DNA from: Nitratireductor luteus
GTDB lineage: Bacteria; Pseudomonadota; Alphaproteobacteria; Rhizobiales; Rhizobiaceae
Length of the DNA: 64,000 nt
Direction: 5' to 3'
NCBI RefSeq assembly: GCF_026162365.1
Contig: NZ_JAOANW010000002.1
Location: 248,001-312,000 of the forward strand
Numbering within the stretch: the stretch's first letter is position 1; each line of letters begins with the position of its first letter. The notes beneath the pieces are model-generated. The model had not been told where the DNA came from and made no database searches. It saw nothing but the letters and a program-made list of their open reading frames with translations. This document shows, piece after piece, positions 39,159-50,600 of this stretch. The position numbers were made by a program, and so were the translations under genes.

Positions 39159-40379
39159 TTGAACCAGCCGGCTGAGCCAAATTCCTTCCGCACCGGACCC
39201 GACGAACAGGGAATGTTCGGCATTTTCGGCGGCCGTTTCGTCGCCGAGACGCTGATGCCGCTGATCCTCGACCTCGAGGCGCACTGGGACGCGGCCAAGA
39301 AAGACCCGGCTTTCAAGGCCGAGCTCGACCAGCTGGGCAAGCATTATACGGGCCGGCCTTCACCGCTCTATTTCGCCGAGCGCCTGACCGAGCACCTGGG
39401 TGGTGCAAAGATCTATTTCAAGCGCGATGAGCTGAACCACACGGGCAGCCACAAGATCAATAACTGCCTGGGGCAGATCCTGCTCGCCCGCCGCATGGGC
39501 AAGACACGCATCATCGCCGAGACGGGCGCCGGTCAGCATGGCGTAGCCTCGGCCACCGTCGCCGCGCGCTTCGGCCTGCCCTGCGTTGTCTATATGGGCG
39601 CCACCGACGTCGAGCGGCAAGCGCCTAACGTTTTCCGCATGAAGCTTCTGGGCGCAGAGGTGAAGCCCGTTTCCTCAGGTCATGGCACACTCAAGGACGC
39701 GATGAACGAGGCGCTGCGCGACTGGGTGACGAATGTGGACGACACCTATTACCTGATCGGCACCGCCGCCGGGCCGCATCCCTATCCGGAGCTGGTGCGC
39801 GATTTCCAGTCGGTCATCGGCCAGGAGGCCAAGGAACAAATGCTGGAGGCCGAAGGCCGCCTGCCCGACATGCTTGTAGCTGCCGTCGGCGGAGGCTCGA
39901 ACGCTATCGGCCTGTTCCATCCTTTCCTCGACGACCGTGGTGTGCAGATGGTGGGCGTGGAAGCGGGTGGCAGGGGCCTTGAAGGCGACGAGCATTGCGC
40001 CTCGCTGACGGCGGGCGCACCCGGCGTGCTGCACGGCAACCGGACCTATCTGCTGCAGAACGAGGACGGGCAGATCAAGGATGGCCATTCGATCTCGGCC
40101 GGCCTTGACTATCCCGGCATCGGCCCCGAGCATTCCTGGCTCAAGGAATCGGGCCGCGTCGAGTATGTGCCGATCATGGACACGGAAGCGCTGGAGGCTT
40201 TCCAGCTTCTGACCCGGCTGGAGGGCATCATTCCCGCGCTGGAGCCCGCCCATGCCCTGGCCGAAGTCATCAAGCGCGCGCCGAAGATGGGCAGAGACAA
40301 GGTCATCGTGATGAATTTGTGCGGACGCGGCGATAAGGACATCTTTTCCGTCGCCAAGCATCTCGGCATGGAGGCGTAG
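39159..40379 (+). CDS. trpB: Tryptophan synthase beta chain (TTG start)
   Basis: 406 residues when started at TTG 39159, which has GAGGAG at exactly 6 nt. The first in-frame ATG (39213) would remove conserved residues [13 protein letters not shown], so TTG is strongly preferred. The PLP lysine is Lys99 in HTGSHKINN. The phosphate-binding GGGSNAIG and the monovalent-cation region are intact. It condenses indole with serine, receiving indole through a tunnel from TrpA. Confidence 0.98.
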   Translation: MNQPAEPNSFRTGPDEQGMFGIFGGRFVAETLMPLILDLEAHWDAAKKDPAFKAELDQLGKHYTGRPSPLYFAERLTEHLGGAKIYFKRDELNHTGSHKINNCLGQILLARRMGKTRIIAETGAGQHGVASATVAARFGLPCVVYMGATDVERQAPNVFRMKLLGAEVKPVSSGHGTLKDAMNEALRDWVTNVDDTYYLIGTAAGPHPYPELVRDFQSVIGQEAKEQMLEAEGRLPDMLVAAVGGGSNAIGLFHPFLDDRGVQMVGVEAGGRGLEGDEHCASLTAGAPGVLHGNRTYLLQNEDGQIKDGHSISAGLDYPGIGPEHSWLKESGRVEYVPIMDTEALEAFQLLTRLEGIIPALEPAHALAEVIKRAPKMGRDKVIVMNLCGRGDKDIFSVAKHLGMEA

Positions 40380-40382
40380 GCG

Positions 40383-41273
40383 ATGGCTAACCGCATTGAT
40401 GCGCTTTTCGAGAAGCTGCGATCCGAGAACCGCCCTGCGCTCGTCACCTATTTCATGGGCGGCGACCCCGACTACGACACCTCGCTCTCCGTCATGAAGG
40501 CGCTGCCCAAGGCTGGCGCCGACATCATCGAACTCGGCATGCCGTTCTCCGATCCGATGGCGGATGGCCCGGCGATCCAGGCAGCGGGCCTGCGCGCGCT
40601 CAAGGGCGGGCAGACGCTGAAGCGTACGCTGGAGATGGCGCGCACCTTCCGCGAGGGCGACGACGCGACTCCCGTCGTGATGATGGGTTACTACAACCCC
40701 ATCTATATCTATGGGGTGGAGCGCTTCGTCGCGGATGCCAAGGCTGCCGGCATAGACGGGCTGATCATCGTGGACCTGCCGCCGGAGATGGACGAGGAAC
40801 TCTGCCTGCCGGCGCTGAAGGGTGGGCTCAATTTCATAAGGCTTGCAACGCCCACCACGGACGACAAGCGGCTGCCCAAGGTGCTCGAGAACACTTCCGG
40901 CTTCGTCTATTACGTCTCAATGACGGGGATCACGGGCTCGGCATTGACCGACGTTCCCAAGGTCGGCGCGGCGGTTGCAAGGATCAAGAGCCACACCGAC
41001 TTGCCGGTCTGCGTGGGCTTCGGTGTGAAGACGGCGGACCAGGCGCGCGCCATAGGTGCCGCGGCCGACGGCGTGGTGGTGGGAACGGCGATCGTCAACG
41101 CGGTGGCCAATGTCCTCGGCCCCGACGGCAAGACGACCGCCGACCCGGCCGAAGCCGTGGCGACGCTGGTTCGCGGGCTGGCAGACGGCGTGCGCGAAGC
41201 ACGGCTCGCCGCTGCCGAGCAGAGTTGGCGCGGGAATAATCCGAGCGGATCGCGGCCCGAAGAGAGACGCTAA
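40383..41273 (+). CDS. trpA: Tryptophan synthase alpha chain
   Basis: 296 residues. The catalytic acids are Glu50 and Asp61 in [16 protein letters not shown]; the phosphate-binding loops are [11 protein letters not shown] and [11 protein letters not shown]. It cleaves indole-3-glycerol phosphate. The C-terminus carries about 15 extra residues ([16 protein letters not shown]) beyond the usual end, low in complexity and probably disordered. It starts 3 bp after trpB and lies 35 bp before accD. Confidence 0.97.
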   Translation: MANRIDALFEKLRSENRPALVTYFMGGDPDYDTSLSVMKALPKAGADIIELGMPFSDPMADGPAIQAAGLRALKGGQTLKRTLEMARTFREGDDATPVVMMGYYNPIYIYGVERFVADAKAAGIDGLIIVDLPPEMDEELCLPALKGGLNFIRLATPTTDDKRLPKVLENTSGFVYYVSMTGITGSALTDVPKVGAAVARIKSHTDLPVCVGFGVKTADQARAIGAAADGVVVGTAIVNAVANVLGPDGKTTADPAEAVATLVRGLADGVREARLAAAEQSWRGNNPSGSRPEERR

Positions 41274-41308
41274 TCGCTCCGGAAGAGAAACGAAGGAAGG
41301 CTGCGGCC

Positions 41309-42250
41309 ATGAACTGGATCACGAACTACGTCCGGCCGAAGATCAACTCGATGCTCGGCCGGCGCGACATGCCGGAAAACCTCTGGATCAAGTGCCCCGA
41401 GACTGGAGAAATGGTCTTCCACAAGGATCTCGAGGATAACCAGTGGGTAATCCCGGCTTCCGGGCACCATATGCGCATTTCCGCGCGGGAGCGGCTGAAG
41501 TTCTTTTTCGACAACGGCAAGTTTGAAACGCTGGAGAACCCCAAAGCTCCCGTCGATCCGCTGAAGTTTCGCGACGAGCGCCGCTACACGGACCGGCTTC
41601 GCGATGCCAAATCGAAGACGGGCATGGAAGACGCCATCGTAAACGGGGTGGGCACCATCGAAGGCCGTGAAATCGTGGCGACGGTGCAGGATTTCTCCTT
41701 CATGGGCGGGTCGCTCGGCATGGCAGCGGGCGAGGCCATAGTCAAGGCGTTCGAGACCGCCGTTGAACGTGAGCTGCCGCTGGTGCTGTTCGCTGCTTCC
41801 GGCGGGGCGCGCATGCAGGAGGGCATCCTGTCCCTCATGCAGCTGCCACGCACCACCGTGGCCCTTGACCGGCTTAAGGAAGCCGGCCTGCCTTATATTG
41901 TGGTGCTGACCAATCCGACGACGGGCGGAGTGACGGCCTCCTACGCCATGCTGGGCGATGTCCACATTGCCGAGCCCGGCGCGCTGATCGGCTTTGCCGG
42001 TCCCCGCGTGATCGAGCAGACCATCCGCGAGAAGCTGCCCGAGGGGTTTCAGCGGGCGGAGTATCTGATGGAGCACGGCATGGTCGACTTGGTCGTCTCG
42101 CGTCTCGAGATGAAGGAGACGGTGGCGCGGCTGATCAACATCCTGCTCAAGTCACCGCTTGAAGACCGGATCGAGGAAGTGACGGCCAAGAACGACGTGG
42201 CGCCTGCTAAAAGCCCTGAAAGCGCGGAAGCCAACGCCGCGTCAAACTGA
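41309..42250 (+). CDS. accD: Acetyl-CoA carboxylase carboxyltransferase beta subunit, without zinc ribbon
   Basis: 313 residues. The crotonase-like carboxyltransferase core is complete ([50 protein letters not shown]). The N-terminal four-cysteine zinc ribbon of E. coli AccD is not: only Cys29 remains in KCPETGEM, and the second knuckle reads [10 protein letters not shown] instead of CPKCGHHMR. With AccA it makes malonyl-CoA, the first step of fatty-acid synthesis. The pairing accD-folC after trpA is normal. The loss of cysteines seems to be a lineage trait. Confidence 0.96.
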   Translation: MNWITNYVRPKINSMLGRRDMPENLWIKCPETGEMVFHKDLEDNQWVIPASGHHMRISARERLKFFFDNGKFETLENPKAPVDPLKFRDERRYTDRLRDAKSKTGMEDAIVNGVGTIEGREIVATVQDFSFMGGSLGMAAGEAIVKAFETAVERELPLVLFAASGGARMQEGILSLMQLPRTTVALDRLKEAGLPYIVVLTNPTTGGVTASYAMLGDVHIAEPGALIGFAGPRVIEQTIREKLPEGFQRAEYLMEHGMVDLVVSRLEMKETVARLINILLKSPLEDRIEEVTAKNDVAPAKSPESAEANAASN

Positions 42251-42272
42251 CCATGTCTTTTGGGTGAAATCA

Positions 42273-43595
42273 ATGAGTGCCGCCGAAAGCGCCATCGAGC
42301 GGCTGTTGTCGCTTCACCCCAAGGGCTTCGATCTCTCGCTCGACCGCATTCGCAGGCTTCTGGCACGCCTGGGCGATCCGCAGGAGCGGATGCCGCCAGT
42401 GATCCACATCGCCGGGACTAACGGCAAGGGTTCGGCGGCAGCCTTTGCCCGCGCTTTGCTGGAGGCCGGCGGCCACGCCGTGCACGTGCACACCTCGCCT
42501 CACCTCGTTCGCTGGCACGAGCGCTACCGCATGGGCGCGGCAGGCGGCGGGCGGCTGGTGGAAGATGGCGTTTTGGCCGAAGCCGTCGAGCGCGTCGCGG
42601 AAGCCAATCGCGGCGAGACCATCACTGTCTTCGAGATACTCACCGCGGTCATGTTCGTCCTGTTCTCCGAACATCCCGCCGATGCCGCCATTGTCGAGGT
42701 GGGATTGGGCGGGCGCTTCGATGCCACCAATGTCATCGCGCAGCCGGCGGTCTCGCTCATCATGCCGGTCTCGCTCGATCACCAGGCTTATCTCGGCGAC
42801 CGCGTCGAGCTGATCGCAATCGAGAAGGCCGGCATCATGAAGCCAGGCCGCCCGGTGATCATCGGACAGCAGGATTGGGATGCGGCGCGGGAAGTGCTGA
42901 TCGAAACGGCGGAGCGGATCGGATCGCCGCTGGCCGTTTATGGGCAAGACTTCATCGCGTTCGAGGAGCACGGACGGATGGTCCATCAGGACGAAGATGG
43001 CCTGTTCGACCTGACGCCGCCAAGGCTGCCGGGCCGGCACCAGCTTGCCAATGCCGCGGCTGCAGTTGCCGCTGTCAAGGCAGCCGGCTTCGCCGTATCA
43101 GACAAGATCGCCGACAAGGCCATGCAGAACGTCTCTTGGCCTGGCCGCCTGCAGAGGCTGACCGAAGGCAGGCTTCTCGCGCTTGCGCCCCAAGATGCTG
43201 AAATCTGGCTGGATGGCGGACACAATCCGGGCGCCGGCACGGCGATCGCCGAGGCCATGGCCGGCGAGGAGGAAAAACGCCCGCGTCCGCTTTTTCTCAT
43301 TTCCGGCATGATCGACACCAAGGATCAGGCAGGCTATTTCGCGGCCTTCGCCGGCATGGCCCGCCACGTCTACACGGTGCCGGTGAACGGCAGCGATGCG
43401 GGGGTGCCCAACGACGCGCTCGCCGCGCGAGCGGCGGAAGTGGGGCTTTCGGCCGAGCCCGTGGCCTCGGTGGAAAACGCGTTGAAACTTCTGGCGGAAA
43501 CCTGGGGCGACGAGCCGCCGCCACGCATTCTGATCTGTGGATCGCTCTATCTGGTAGGCGAAGTGCTGGCGGCCAACGGCACGCCGCCGCAATAA
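42273..43595 (+). CDS. folC: Bifunctional folylpolyglutamate/dihydrofolate synthase
   Basis: 440 residues from ATG 42273 (GTG 42264 also in frame). A Mur-ligase-type enzyme: ATP loop HIAGTNGKGSAAAF, TSPHLVRWHER, EVGLGGRFDATNV, and HNPGAGTAIAEAM in the C-domain. It adds glutamate to dihydropteroate and folates in the cytosol. It begins 22 bp after accD and is the last gene before a convergent terminator. Confidence 0.97.
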   Translation: MSAAESAIERLLSLHPKGFDLSLDRIRRLLARLGDPQERMPPVIHIAGTNGKGSAAAFARALLEAGGHAVHVHTSPHLVRWHERYRMGAAGGGRLVEDGVLAEAVERVAEANRGETITVFEILTAVMFVLFSEHPADAAIVEVGLGGRFDATNVIAQPAVSLIMPVSLDHQAYLGDRVELIAIEKAGIMKPGRPVIIGQQDWDAAREVLIETAERIGSPLAVYGQDFIAFEEHGRMVHQDEDGLFDLTPPRLPGRHQLANAAAAVAAVKAAGFAVSDKIADKAMQNVSWPGRLQRLTEGRLLALAPQDAEIWLDGGHNPGAGTAIAEAMAGEEEKRPRPLFLISGMIDTKDQAGYFAAFAGMARHVYTVPVNGSDAGVPNDALAARAAEVGLSAEPVASVENALKLLAETWGDEPPPRILICGSLYLVGEVLAANGTPPQ

Positions 43596-43600
43596 TCAAA

Positions 43601-43626
43601 GAAAACCCGGCGCAAAGGCCGGGTTC
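43601..43626. terminator. Bidirectional terminator between folC and trxA
   Basis: Perfect 8-bp stem AACCCGGC/GCCGGGTT (43605-43612, 43619-43626) with loop GCAAAG. On the minus strand it is followed by TTCTTTG and serves trxA best. Confidence 0.88.
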
Positions 43627-43652
43627 TCCATCTCACATCGTGTGAAAGCCCG

Positions 43653-43976
43653 TCAGGCGACAGCGCCGCCGATCCAGGCCGAAAGCGCGGTCTTGGGAGC
43701 AGCACCGACCTTCATGTCGGCGACTTCGCCGTTCTTGAAGATCATAAGCGTCGGGATGGAGCGTACGCCAAACTGAGCTGCAAGTTCGGGATTCTCATCG
43801 ATGTTCAGTTTGGCCACCTTGACCTTGCCGCCGAGCTCGGCGGCAATTTCCTCAAGTGCCGGGGCGATCATCTTGCAGGGGCCGCACCATTCGGCCCAGA
43901 AATCGACGACAACCGGCTCAGTCGCCTGAAGGACGTCGGATTGGAAATTGTTATTGTCTACCTTGACGGTGGCCAT
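43653..43976 (-). CDS. trxA: Thioredoxin 1
   Basis: 107 residues with the active-site motif WCGPCK (Cys31, Cys34), the buried DFWAEW strand and the cis-proline loop SIPTLMIF. It reduces protein disulfides and serves ribonucleotide reductase and other enzymes. A GGAGAGG site precedes the ATG. It lies about 100 bp downstream of addA on the same strand; the spacer has direct repeats of GTTGACTGG, which could belong to its promoter. Confidence 0.98.
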   Translation of the reverse strand: MATVKVDNNNFQSDVLQATEPVVVDFWAEWCGPCKMIAPALEEIAAELGGKVKVAKLNIDENPELAAQFGVRSIPTLMIFKNGEVADMKVGAAPKTALSAWIGGAVA

Positions 43977-44077
43977 ATGAGCCTCTCCTTATCGTCAATC
44001 CAGTTGACTGGTCCGCTGACCGGGTATGTTGACTGGGCATGTGGGCATGCACACCCTGCCGTTCAAGCTCGGTTTTC

Positions 44078-47000
44078 TCACGCTCGCGTGAGTCGGGCAA
44101 GGGCAGCTTCCATCGCGCTACGCGGCAAATGGAGAAGGTGTGGTCCTTCCGTGAACAGAAGCGCGGAACAAATTTCCTTGCCGGGGTATAACGGACGCAA
44201 GAGCTCCGCATAAAGGGCGAGCTGGGCGATATAAGCCGGCGGCACCGCCTCCAGTTCTTCGGGCGCGGGGCGGTTGGTCTTGTAGTCGACGATCAGCACC
44301 GCCTCGTCCGTCACCGCGAGACGATCGATCTTTCCGCTAACGGCACGTTGCGCACCGGCGATCGTGAGCTTGCCCATCACCGAAACTTCGGCCCGCGAAC
44401 CCGGTGCAAAGACGGCGGCGAAAGACGGCTCTGCCAGGATGGAGATGACCGACGAAAGCACAGTCTCCCGCTCTTCCACCGGCCAGGACGCGCCGACCCG
44501 TTCAAGATAGCGCCGAGCGGCGCGTCCGCGCGCCTCCGGCTCCATGCCCGGCAGGACCTGGAGCAGCCGGTGAACCACATTGCCCCGCTCCAGTGCAAAA
44601 CCAGCCGGCCGTTCGTCATCGAGCACGGGAGACCGCGCCGAGGCGACGGCCTCATAGCCGCCTTCGATCAGCGCCGATGCGCCCGAGGGCGCAAGCGGCC
44701 GTGGCAAGGCAGGGGGCGGAGGAAGAGGCGCGCCAAGCGAGGGTGGCAGCGGGGGAAGGGATGCTGCCGGCGCGGACGCCTTGCCCGTTTCGCCCGCTCC
44801 GCCCAATGGCGTCACCCTATAGCGCAGGACGGGCGCGCAGTCCTGGGGGTCGGCCTGCTCCTCGACGCCCGCCGCATCCTCGAAAGCCGCGCGCACGAGG
44901 CCGTGCCAGGTACCCTCCGCCGGCCGCATGCCATGATAGCCGCAAACGATCAGCCGGTCCTCCGCACGCGTCATGCCCACATAGAGCAGGCGGCGATACT
45001 CCTCTTCCGCCTTGTCCTTGGCCGCCTGCTCGAACTGTCGGGAGCGGCCGTTGGCGAGATCCTTGCCGGCGCGCCACAGATAGCCGGTGAGGTGCGGGCT
45101 CTGCTTCATCGGAAAGGGCATGAGCGTCGGCAGATGACTGTGGCTTGCCGCCGCGCTGCCGGGGTCGACGAGGAACACCACCGGCGCTTCGAGCCCCTTG
45201 GCCGCGTGCACCGTCATAATGCGGATCTCGTCGCGGGACTGGTCCATTTCCCGCTTGATCTCCGGCGCGGAGCCGTCGAGCGTCGCCAAAAGGGACTCAA
45301 GCCCAGGCAGTCCCGTCCGCTCCGCGGCCAGGCAGAATGAGAGGAACTCGTCCAGAACGTCGCTCGCCTCCTGCCCGAGCCGTGCGATGAACTGGCCGCG
45401 CGCGCCCTGTCTGCCTGGAACGCCGGCCAGAACGCCGGCATAAAACTCATAGACCGGCTTGAAAGCGGCGTCGCTACGCCATGATTCGAGCGTTTCGAGG
45501 ATTTCCGCAAGGTGCCTACCATCATGTGCCGCAGAGCGCAGGGCAGCATAGAGCGAAGTGCTTTCGCCGCGCGCCCAGGCGAGGCTGAAAAGAGCCTCCT
45601 CATCCAGTCCGAAGATCGGACTCTTCAGGATGGCGGCCAGCGAAAGGTCGTCGTGGGGTTGCAGTAGGAACCGCCCGAGGGCCAGCAAATCCTTGACCGC
45701 GATATGTGCGGTCAGCCGCAGGCGGTCGGCGCCGGCGACATTGATCCTGCGGTTCTTCAAGCTGCGCGATAGCGCATGCACGAAGCGGTCGCGCTTGCGG
45801 ACCAGCACCATGATGTCGCCGGGCCGAAGCTTGCGGCCCTGGCCTTCCAGCATTTCGCCCTGTTCGAGCCAGCGGGCGATGCGGTCGGCCATGATTTCCG
45901 CGAGCCGGGCGGCGGGAGCCGAGGCGTGGTCGACCGATTCCGTCCAATCCTCGGGCTCGTCCACGGTTTCCGGCCTGAGTGGCGACCATACCTCGACATA
46001 GCCCGGTGCGTTGTCACGGATCGCCTTGTGCTCGGGCGGGCCCTCGGGATCTTGGGTCAGTCCGCGGCGCGCTTCCTCCCGCCTGAAAACCAGATCGACT
46101 GCGCTCAAGACGTCGTCGGTCGAGCGGAAAGAATGGGTGAGCCGCACCTTCTCGAAGCGGCCGCCCGCCTGCGGAACACGAAGATGGAATGCCGCGCCGC
46201 TCTCGGCGAAAGCGGCAGGCTCGGCGCCCTGGAAGGAGTAAATCGACTGCTTTTCGTCGCCCACGGCAAAGATGGTGCGCTCGACGCCTTCCCGCGCACT
46301 CTCACCGGCGAAGAATTCGTCGGTCAAAAGCTGGACGATGCGCCATTGCTCGGGGCTGGTGTCCTGCGCCTCGTCGATCAGCACGTGGTCGATGCCCCGG
46401 TCGAGCTTGAACTGAACCCAGGGCCCCACATCCGGCCGCGACAGCAATGTCACCGTGCGCATGATCAAGTCGGAAAAGTCGAGGAAGCCGCGCGCCCGTT
46501 TCAAGCGCTCATAGCGGGCGATCAGCGCATCGGCCACGATAAGCGCGGCGCGGCTGGCTTCCAGCATCTGCAGGAGCGCGAGCCTGTCGCAGGTTTCCGA
46601 TATGATGGCGGCGGCCTGCTCGTAACGCTCGAAAATGTCGGGCAGCCGGGCCCTCAGCACCGCCTTGAAGGTTCGTTCGCCATAGATCGCGCCGTCGGCC
46701 TTCAGGAACGCCTTGCGCAGATGGTGGAGACGTGCGAGCGGACTTACCTCCGCGAACGCCTTTTCGGCCTCCGGCAGGATGTGCTTCTGCACATCCTTGG
46801 CCTCGGTTTCGTCGGCGGCATTGGCAAGCTGGCGAAACTGCGACGCGTCGAAACCTGGCAGCGGCCAGATGGCAGCGGCCAGCGTTTCGGGCCTGTCGCC
46901 GGCCCGGAAGCCGAACTCCTCGAACAACTCCGCATAGGGTTCCGGCGCGTGGCCGATCGCCTCGATCAGCCGGCGCAGCCGGTCGCGCTTGGCAACGATG

Positions 47001-47602
47001 TCGGAAAGAAGCGATTGAAGGCCACTCTCGCCGCCCAGCGCCAGCACATGGGCAAAGGCCTCCGCCAGCGGCCCGTCCTCTTCCGCCGCCACGCCGGTCA
47101 ACAGATCACGCCTCGCCTCGGCGACCAGCGCCTCCTCCATCTGGCTGTCCAGCAACTGGAAATGTCCGGCAATGTTTGCCTCCAGCGGAAACTGGTGCAG
47201 AATGGCCTCGCAGAATGCGTGGATCGTCTGGATCTTCAGCCCGCCCGGCGTTTCCAGCGCCCGGGCAAAGAGGCGTCTTGCCCGGCGCAGCTTTTCGGCA
47301 TTAGGCTTCCGGCCTTCGAGTTTTTCTATCTCGACGGAGAGCTTCTCGTCCGAAAGCAGACTCCAGCCCGCGAGATTACCGAAGACGCGGTTGGCCATGT
47401 TGGCGGCGGCGGCGCGTGTATAGGTGAGGCAGAGAATGCGCGAGGGGTCGACGCCCTTGAGCAGAAGCCGGATCACGCGGCTTGCCAGCACGTGGGTCTT
47501 GCCCGAACCGGCATTGGCCGACACCCAGGCAGACAGTGCCGGATCGGAGGCCAGCGCCTGCGCCCTCAGCGTTTCAGAAGGAATACGCAGGCCCGTGTTC
47601 AT
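44078..47602 (-). CDS. addA: AddA, helicase-nuclease subunit of the AddAB double-strand break repair complex
   Basis: 1174 residues from ATG 47602. Superfamily 1A helicase: Walker A ANAGSGKTH (about 29-37), LTYTRAAA, Walker B DEAQDTSPEQW, and MTVHAAKGLEAPVV (motif V). A C-terminal RecB-type nuclease has IVDYKTNRP near residue 1110. With AddB it resects DNA ends and loads RecA in place of RecBCD. The start overlaps the addB stop by 4 bp (ATGA), so translation is coupled. Confidence 0.97.
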   Translation of the reverse strand: MNTGLRIPSETLRAQALASDPALSAWVSANAGSGKTHVLASRVIRLLLKGVDPSRILCLTYTRAAAANMANRVFGNLAGWSLLSDEKLSVEIEKLEGRKPNAEKLRRARRLFARALETPGGLKIQTIHAFCEAILHQFPLEANIAGHFQLLDSQMEEALVAEARRDLLTGVAAEEDGPLAEAFAHVLALGGESGLQSLLSDIVAKRDRLRRLIEAIGHAPEPYAELFEEFGFRAGDRPETLAAAIWPLPGFDASQFRQLANAADETEAKDVQKHILPEAEKAFAEVSPLARLHHLRKAFLKADGAIYGERTFKAVLRARLPDIFERYEQAAAIISETCDRLALLQMLEASRAALIVADALIARYERLKRARGFLDFSDLIMRTVTLLSRPDVGPWVQFKLDRGIDHVLIDEAQDTSPEQWRIVQLLTDEFFAGESAREGVERTIFAVGDEKQSIYSFQGAEPAAFAESGAAFHLRVPQAGGRFEKVRLTHSFRSTDDVLSAVDLVFRREEARRGLTQDPEGPPEHKAIRDNAPGYVEVWSPLRPETVDEPEDWTESVDHASAPAARLAEIMADRIARWLEQGEMLEGQGRKLRPGDIMVLVRKRDRFVHALSRSLKNRRINVAGADRLRLTAHIAVKDLLALGRFLLQPHDDLSLAAILKSPIFGLDEEALFSLAWARGESTSLYAALRSAAHDGRHLAEILETLESWRSDAAFKPVYEFYAGVLAGVPGRQGARGQFIARLGQEASDVLDEFLSFCLAAERTGLPGLESLLATLDGSAPEIKREMDQSRDEIRIMTVHAAKGLEAPVVFLVDPGSAAASHSHLPTLMPFPMKQSPHLTGYLWRAGKDLANGRSRQFEQAAKDKAEEEYRRLLYVGMTRAEDRLIVCGYHGMRPAEGTWHGLVRAAFEDAAGVEEQADPQDCAPVLRYRVTPLGGAGETGKASAPAASLPPLPPSLGAPLPPPPALPRPLAPSGASALIEGGYEAVASARSPVLDDERPAGFALERGNVVHRLLQVLPGMEPEARGRAARRYLERVGASWPVEERETVLSSVISILAEPSFAAVFAPGSRAEVSVMGKLTIAGAQRAVSGKIDRLAVTDEAVLIVDYKTNRPAPEELEAVPPAYIAQLALYAELLRPLYPGKEICSALLFTEGPHLLHLPRSAMEAALARLTRA

Positions 47603-50600
47603 GCGGCCCCGCCCTCGCCTTCGCCCGCATCGCCGCCTGCCGACCATTCGAGGACGCGCGCCAGATGGTCGTAGTCGCCATCCACATCCCCTTCCTTGAA
47701 GGGAAGGGCGCGGGACAGATAGCCCGCTTCGATCCGGTCGTAGTGGGCCAGAAGCTCCTCCAGCCGCCGCCAGGCCTCGTCGGCGATCCCCGTCGCGGTC
47801 TTCTCGCTCTTGTTGCGACCCTTGACCTCAAGGATTGATTCTTCCTCCACATCGCCATTGGCCTTCAGCCGCACATAGCTGAGTTCGGCGGGCGTGCGGG
47901 CGCCCGGTCCGGCGAATGCGCCGCGCGCCAGAAGGGCCGCTTCGAGCGCGAGCTGCGGAGCCAACAGCCTGTGTGCCTGGACCCGCGAAGGCCGTGCGCC
48001 GGTCTTGTAATCGATGATGTGGGCACGACCATCTGCCAGGAGGTCGATGCGGTCGGCCCGGCCCGACAGCGTCTTGCCCGTCGCGCCAACGGCAAGCGCG
48101 TCGGCACGGATTTCGGCCAGGCGGCTGGCAACGTGTTCGCCGCGCCCGCGCTCCCAGTCGATGAAGCTTTCGGCGGTGCGCTTGAAGCGCGGCCACCAGA
48201 CAGCCTCCACGTCGGCGGGAAGGGCCACTTCGGCAAAGAGCGCCCGGCCTGAATCGAGCAGCCGGTCGAGCGCGTCCCCGGCGCATGGGTCGACGCCCGA
48301 TTTGATGAAGTGCTCCAATATATCGTGAAAGAGCGATCCGCGCTCGGCCGCACCCGGATCGCGGATGAGCGGTTCGACCGGCGACAGGCCCAACACCCGC
48401 CGTGCATAGACAGCATAGGGATCGCGCCGAAGCGTCTCAATCTCCGTGATCGAGAAGCGTTGCGGGCGCGCCTCCAGCGGCGGTTTCGGGCAGGGTCGCG
48501 GCGCGAAAGGCTGATCCTGCCGCGCTTCAAGCACGTCGGCCCAGCGTATGAAACGGCGGCCGCGCCCGCGCAGGGCATCGGCCTCTTCATCGCCGACAAA
48601 GGCTAAAAGCCGCTGGAGCCAGCGTGAGGCGACGGCCGGCGCATCGCCTGCGCGGGCAGCCCGCGACAGCACGATTTCCGGCGCCCCCAAAGCCATCATG
48701 AAATCATGAGCGGCAAGGCCGATGCGCCGCTCCGGCGGCTCAAGGTCAAGCTCGGCCTTCATCAGTCGCGACATGAAGCGATCGGAGGAAGGAAGCTGAG
48801 GCCATGTGCCCTCATTGAGACCGCCAAGCACCAGCACGTCGACGCTCTGCAGCCGCGCCTCGAGGGTGCCCCAAATGGCAACGCGCTGGTCGGCACCGGC
48901 CGTGGGGTTCACCGTCTTTCCGGCGATCAGGGCCACGAAGATATCGGGCCAGTCGGAAGCATCGAAAGCGAGGGAGGAACGGGTACCGACGAGATCGCGC
49001 AGGAAGCCGGCAAGCACCTCTCCCGCCTCGCCGTCGTAAAGCTTTGCCAACGCGCCGTCGTCGCTTCGTCCGAGGGCCTCGAACGCATCGACGGAAGCGC
49101 GCACCGCCGTGACCAGATCGACGGTACCACCGCGAAGCGCGGTCAGCGGGGCGAGCGCGGCGTCGAGCGCGGCAAGCACTGCTCGTGCCTCGCCCTTTGC
49201 AGTCTCGCCGAGGCGCGACAGCCAGAACGGCTTGCGCGCGGCCCTGGCCAGGGCTGAAAGCCGGGCATCGAAATCGTTGGAGAGCCCGGCCACATCCGGG
49301 CGCCCCGTATCGCCGCGCAAGGCTATGAGCTCTATCCATTCGGCCGCGCGGCGCACCGCCTCGCGCTTCATGCCGAGGCGCAGAAGCGGATGTTTCAGGA
49401 GGCTGACGATGGCGACGGGCTCGCCGGGGCGGAAGACGGCTTCCAGCATCATCCGCAACAAGGTGGCGGGTATGGAGTCGGCAAGCGGGCTGCCGCCCGA
49501 ATCGTCGGCCTGGATGCCGAATTTGCGCAGCTCCACCGCAACGCGGCGGGCCAGTGCGCGATCGGGTGTCACCAGCGCCGCCGTCGTCCCCTCACGGGAA
49601 ATGGCATGGCGCAGCGCCACGGTGACCGCATGCGCTTCCTCGCGTTCGTTAGCGGCCTCTATGAGGCTGATGCCCTCCATCGCCCCGGTCACCCTTGCGC
49701 TCTCGACGAGATCGCGATTGCCGGCCCAGCGCTCTGTCGTTTCAGCAAGACGCAGCGCCTCGGCGACCAGACGGCGCCTTATCTCCAGCTCGCGCGCCGG
49801 CTCGGCCAGGTTTTCGACATCGCCGCGCGGGAGAGCGATGGATGCAACCAGCTTCTTGAGGCCATGCTGCGGGTGGCCGAAGGCCGAAGGCTTATCGAGT
49901 GCGCCGATGGCCTCCCATGCGTCCTCGTCGAGGCCCCTGTCGAAACCCGGCAGCACCACCGCGCCATTGTCCAGCCGGCTGATCGTGGAAAGCAGGCGTG
50001 CGGTGGCGGGGATCGAGCCGGTCGAGCCAGCGGCGATCACCGGGCCGCGGCCGGGATTGCGCTTCAGCCTTTCAGCCTCCGCAGTCAGCATCGCGTTACG
50101 ATGCGCTGCGGGATTGGAGCGGTCCATCGCCCCAAGGATATGCGGCCAGTGGGTGGTGACGATGGTCAGGAAATCGAGCGTGACCTGCCACCAGCCGGCG
50201 AGTTCCTGCGGCACCAGGGCGCCAAGCCTTGCCCAGTCGGCCTCCTCGGTCTCGACTTCATCCATGAGCGCAGCCAGATCGCGCGCCAGCCACAGGCTGT
50301 CGCTCACCGAGGCCGGCACGACAAGTCCTTCGTCGAAGCGGGCGGCGATTTCGGCGGGCACGCGCGCCTTCCACGCCTGGACCAGCGGCGCCAGAAGCAG
50401 CAATCGGTCGAGCTGTCCCACGGGGGGCGCGTGATCGAGCATGGCCGCTCCGCCTTCGGTCTCCAGATCGGCCAGCTCCGCCTCGAACTCGCCAAGCGGA
50501 CGAATGGTGGGCAGGATCGCAGAGGCGCCGCCGAGGCGGTCCACGAAGACGTTGCGCAGTTCGCGCGCGGCACGGCGCGTCGGCAGGTAAATGGTTGCGT

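Noticed and set aside
44077-44092. CTCACGC-TC-GCGTGAG palindrome at the addA stop codon as terminator
   Set aside because: On the minus strand it is followed by an A run, not a T run, and the 3' arm contains the stop codon; probably coincidence of coding sequence.
45776-47674. A long open frame (over 600 codons) on the plus strand opposite addA
   Set aside because: It mirrors addA, whose motifs are unmistakable; long antisense frames are expected in GC-rich genes. No ribosome binding site or recognisable domain.
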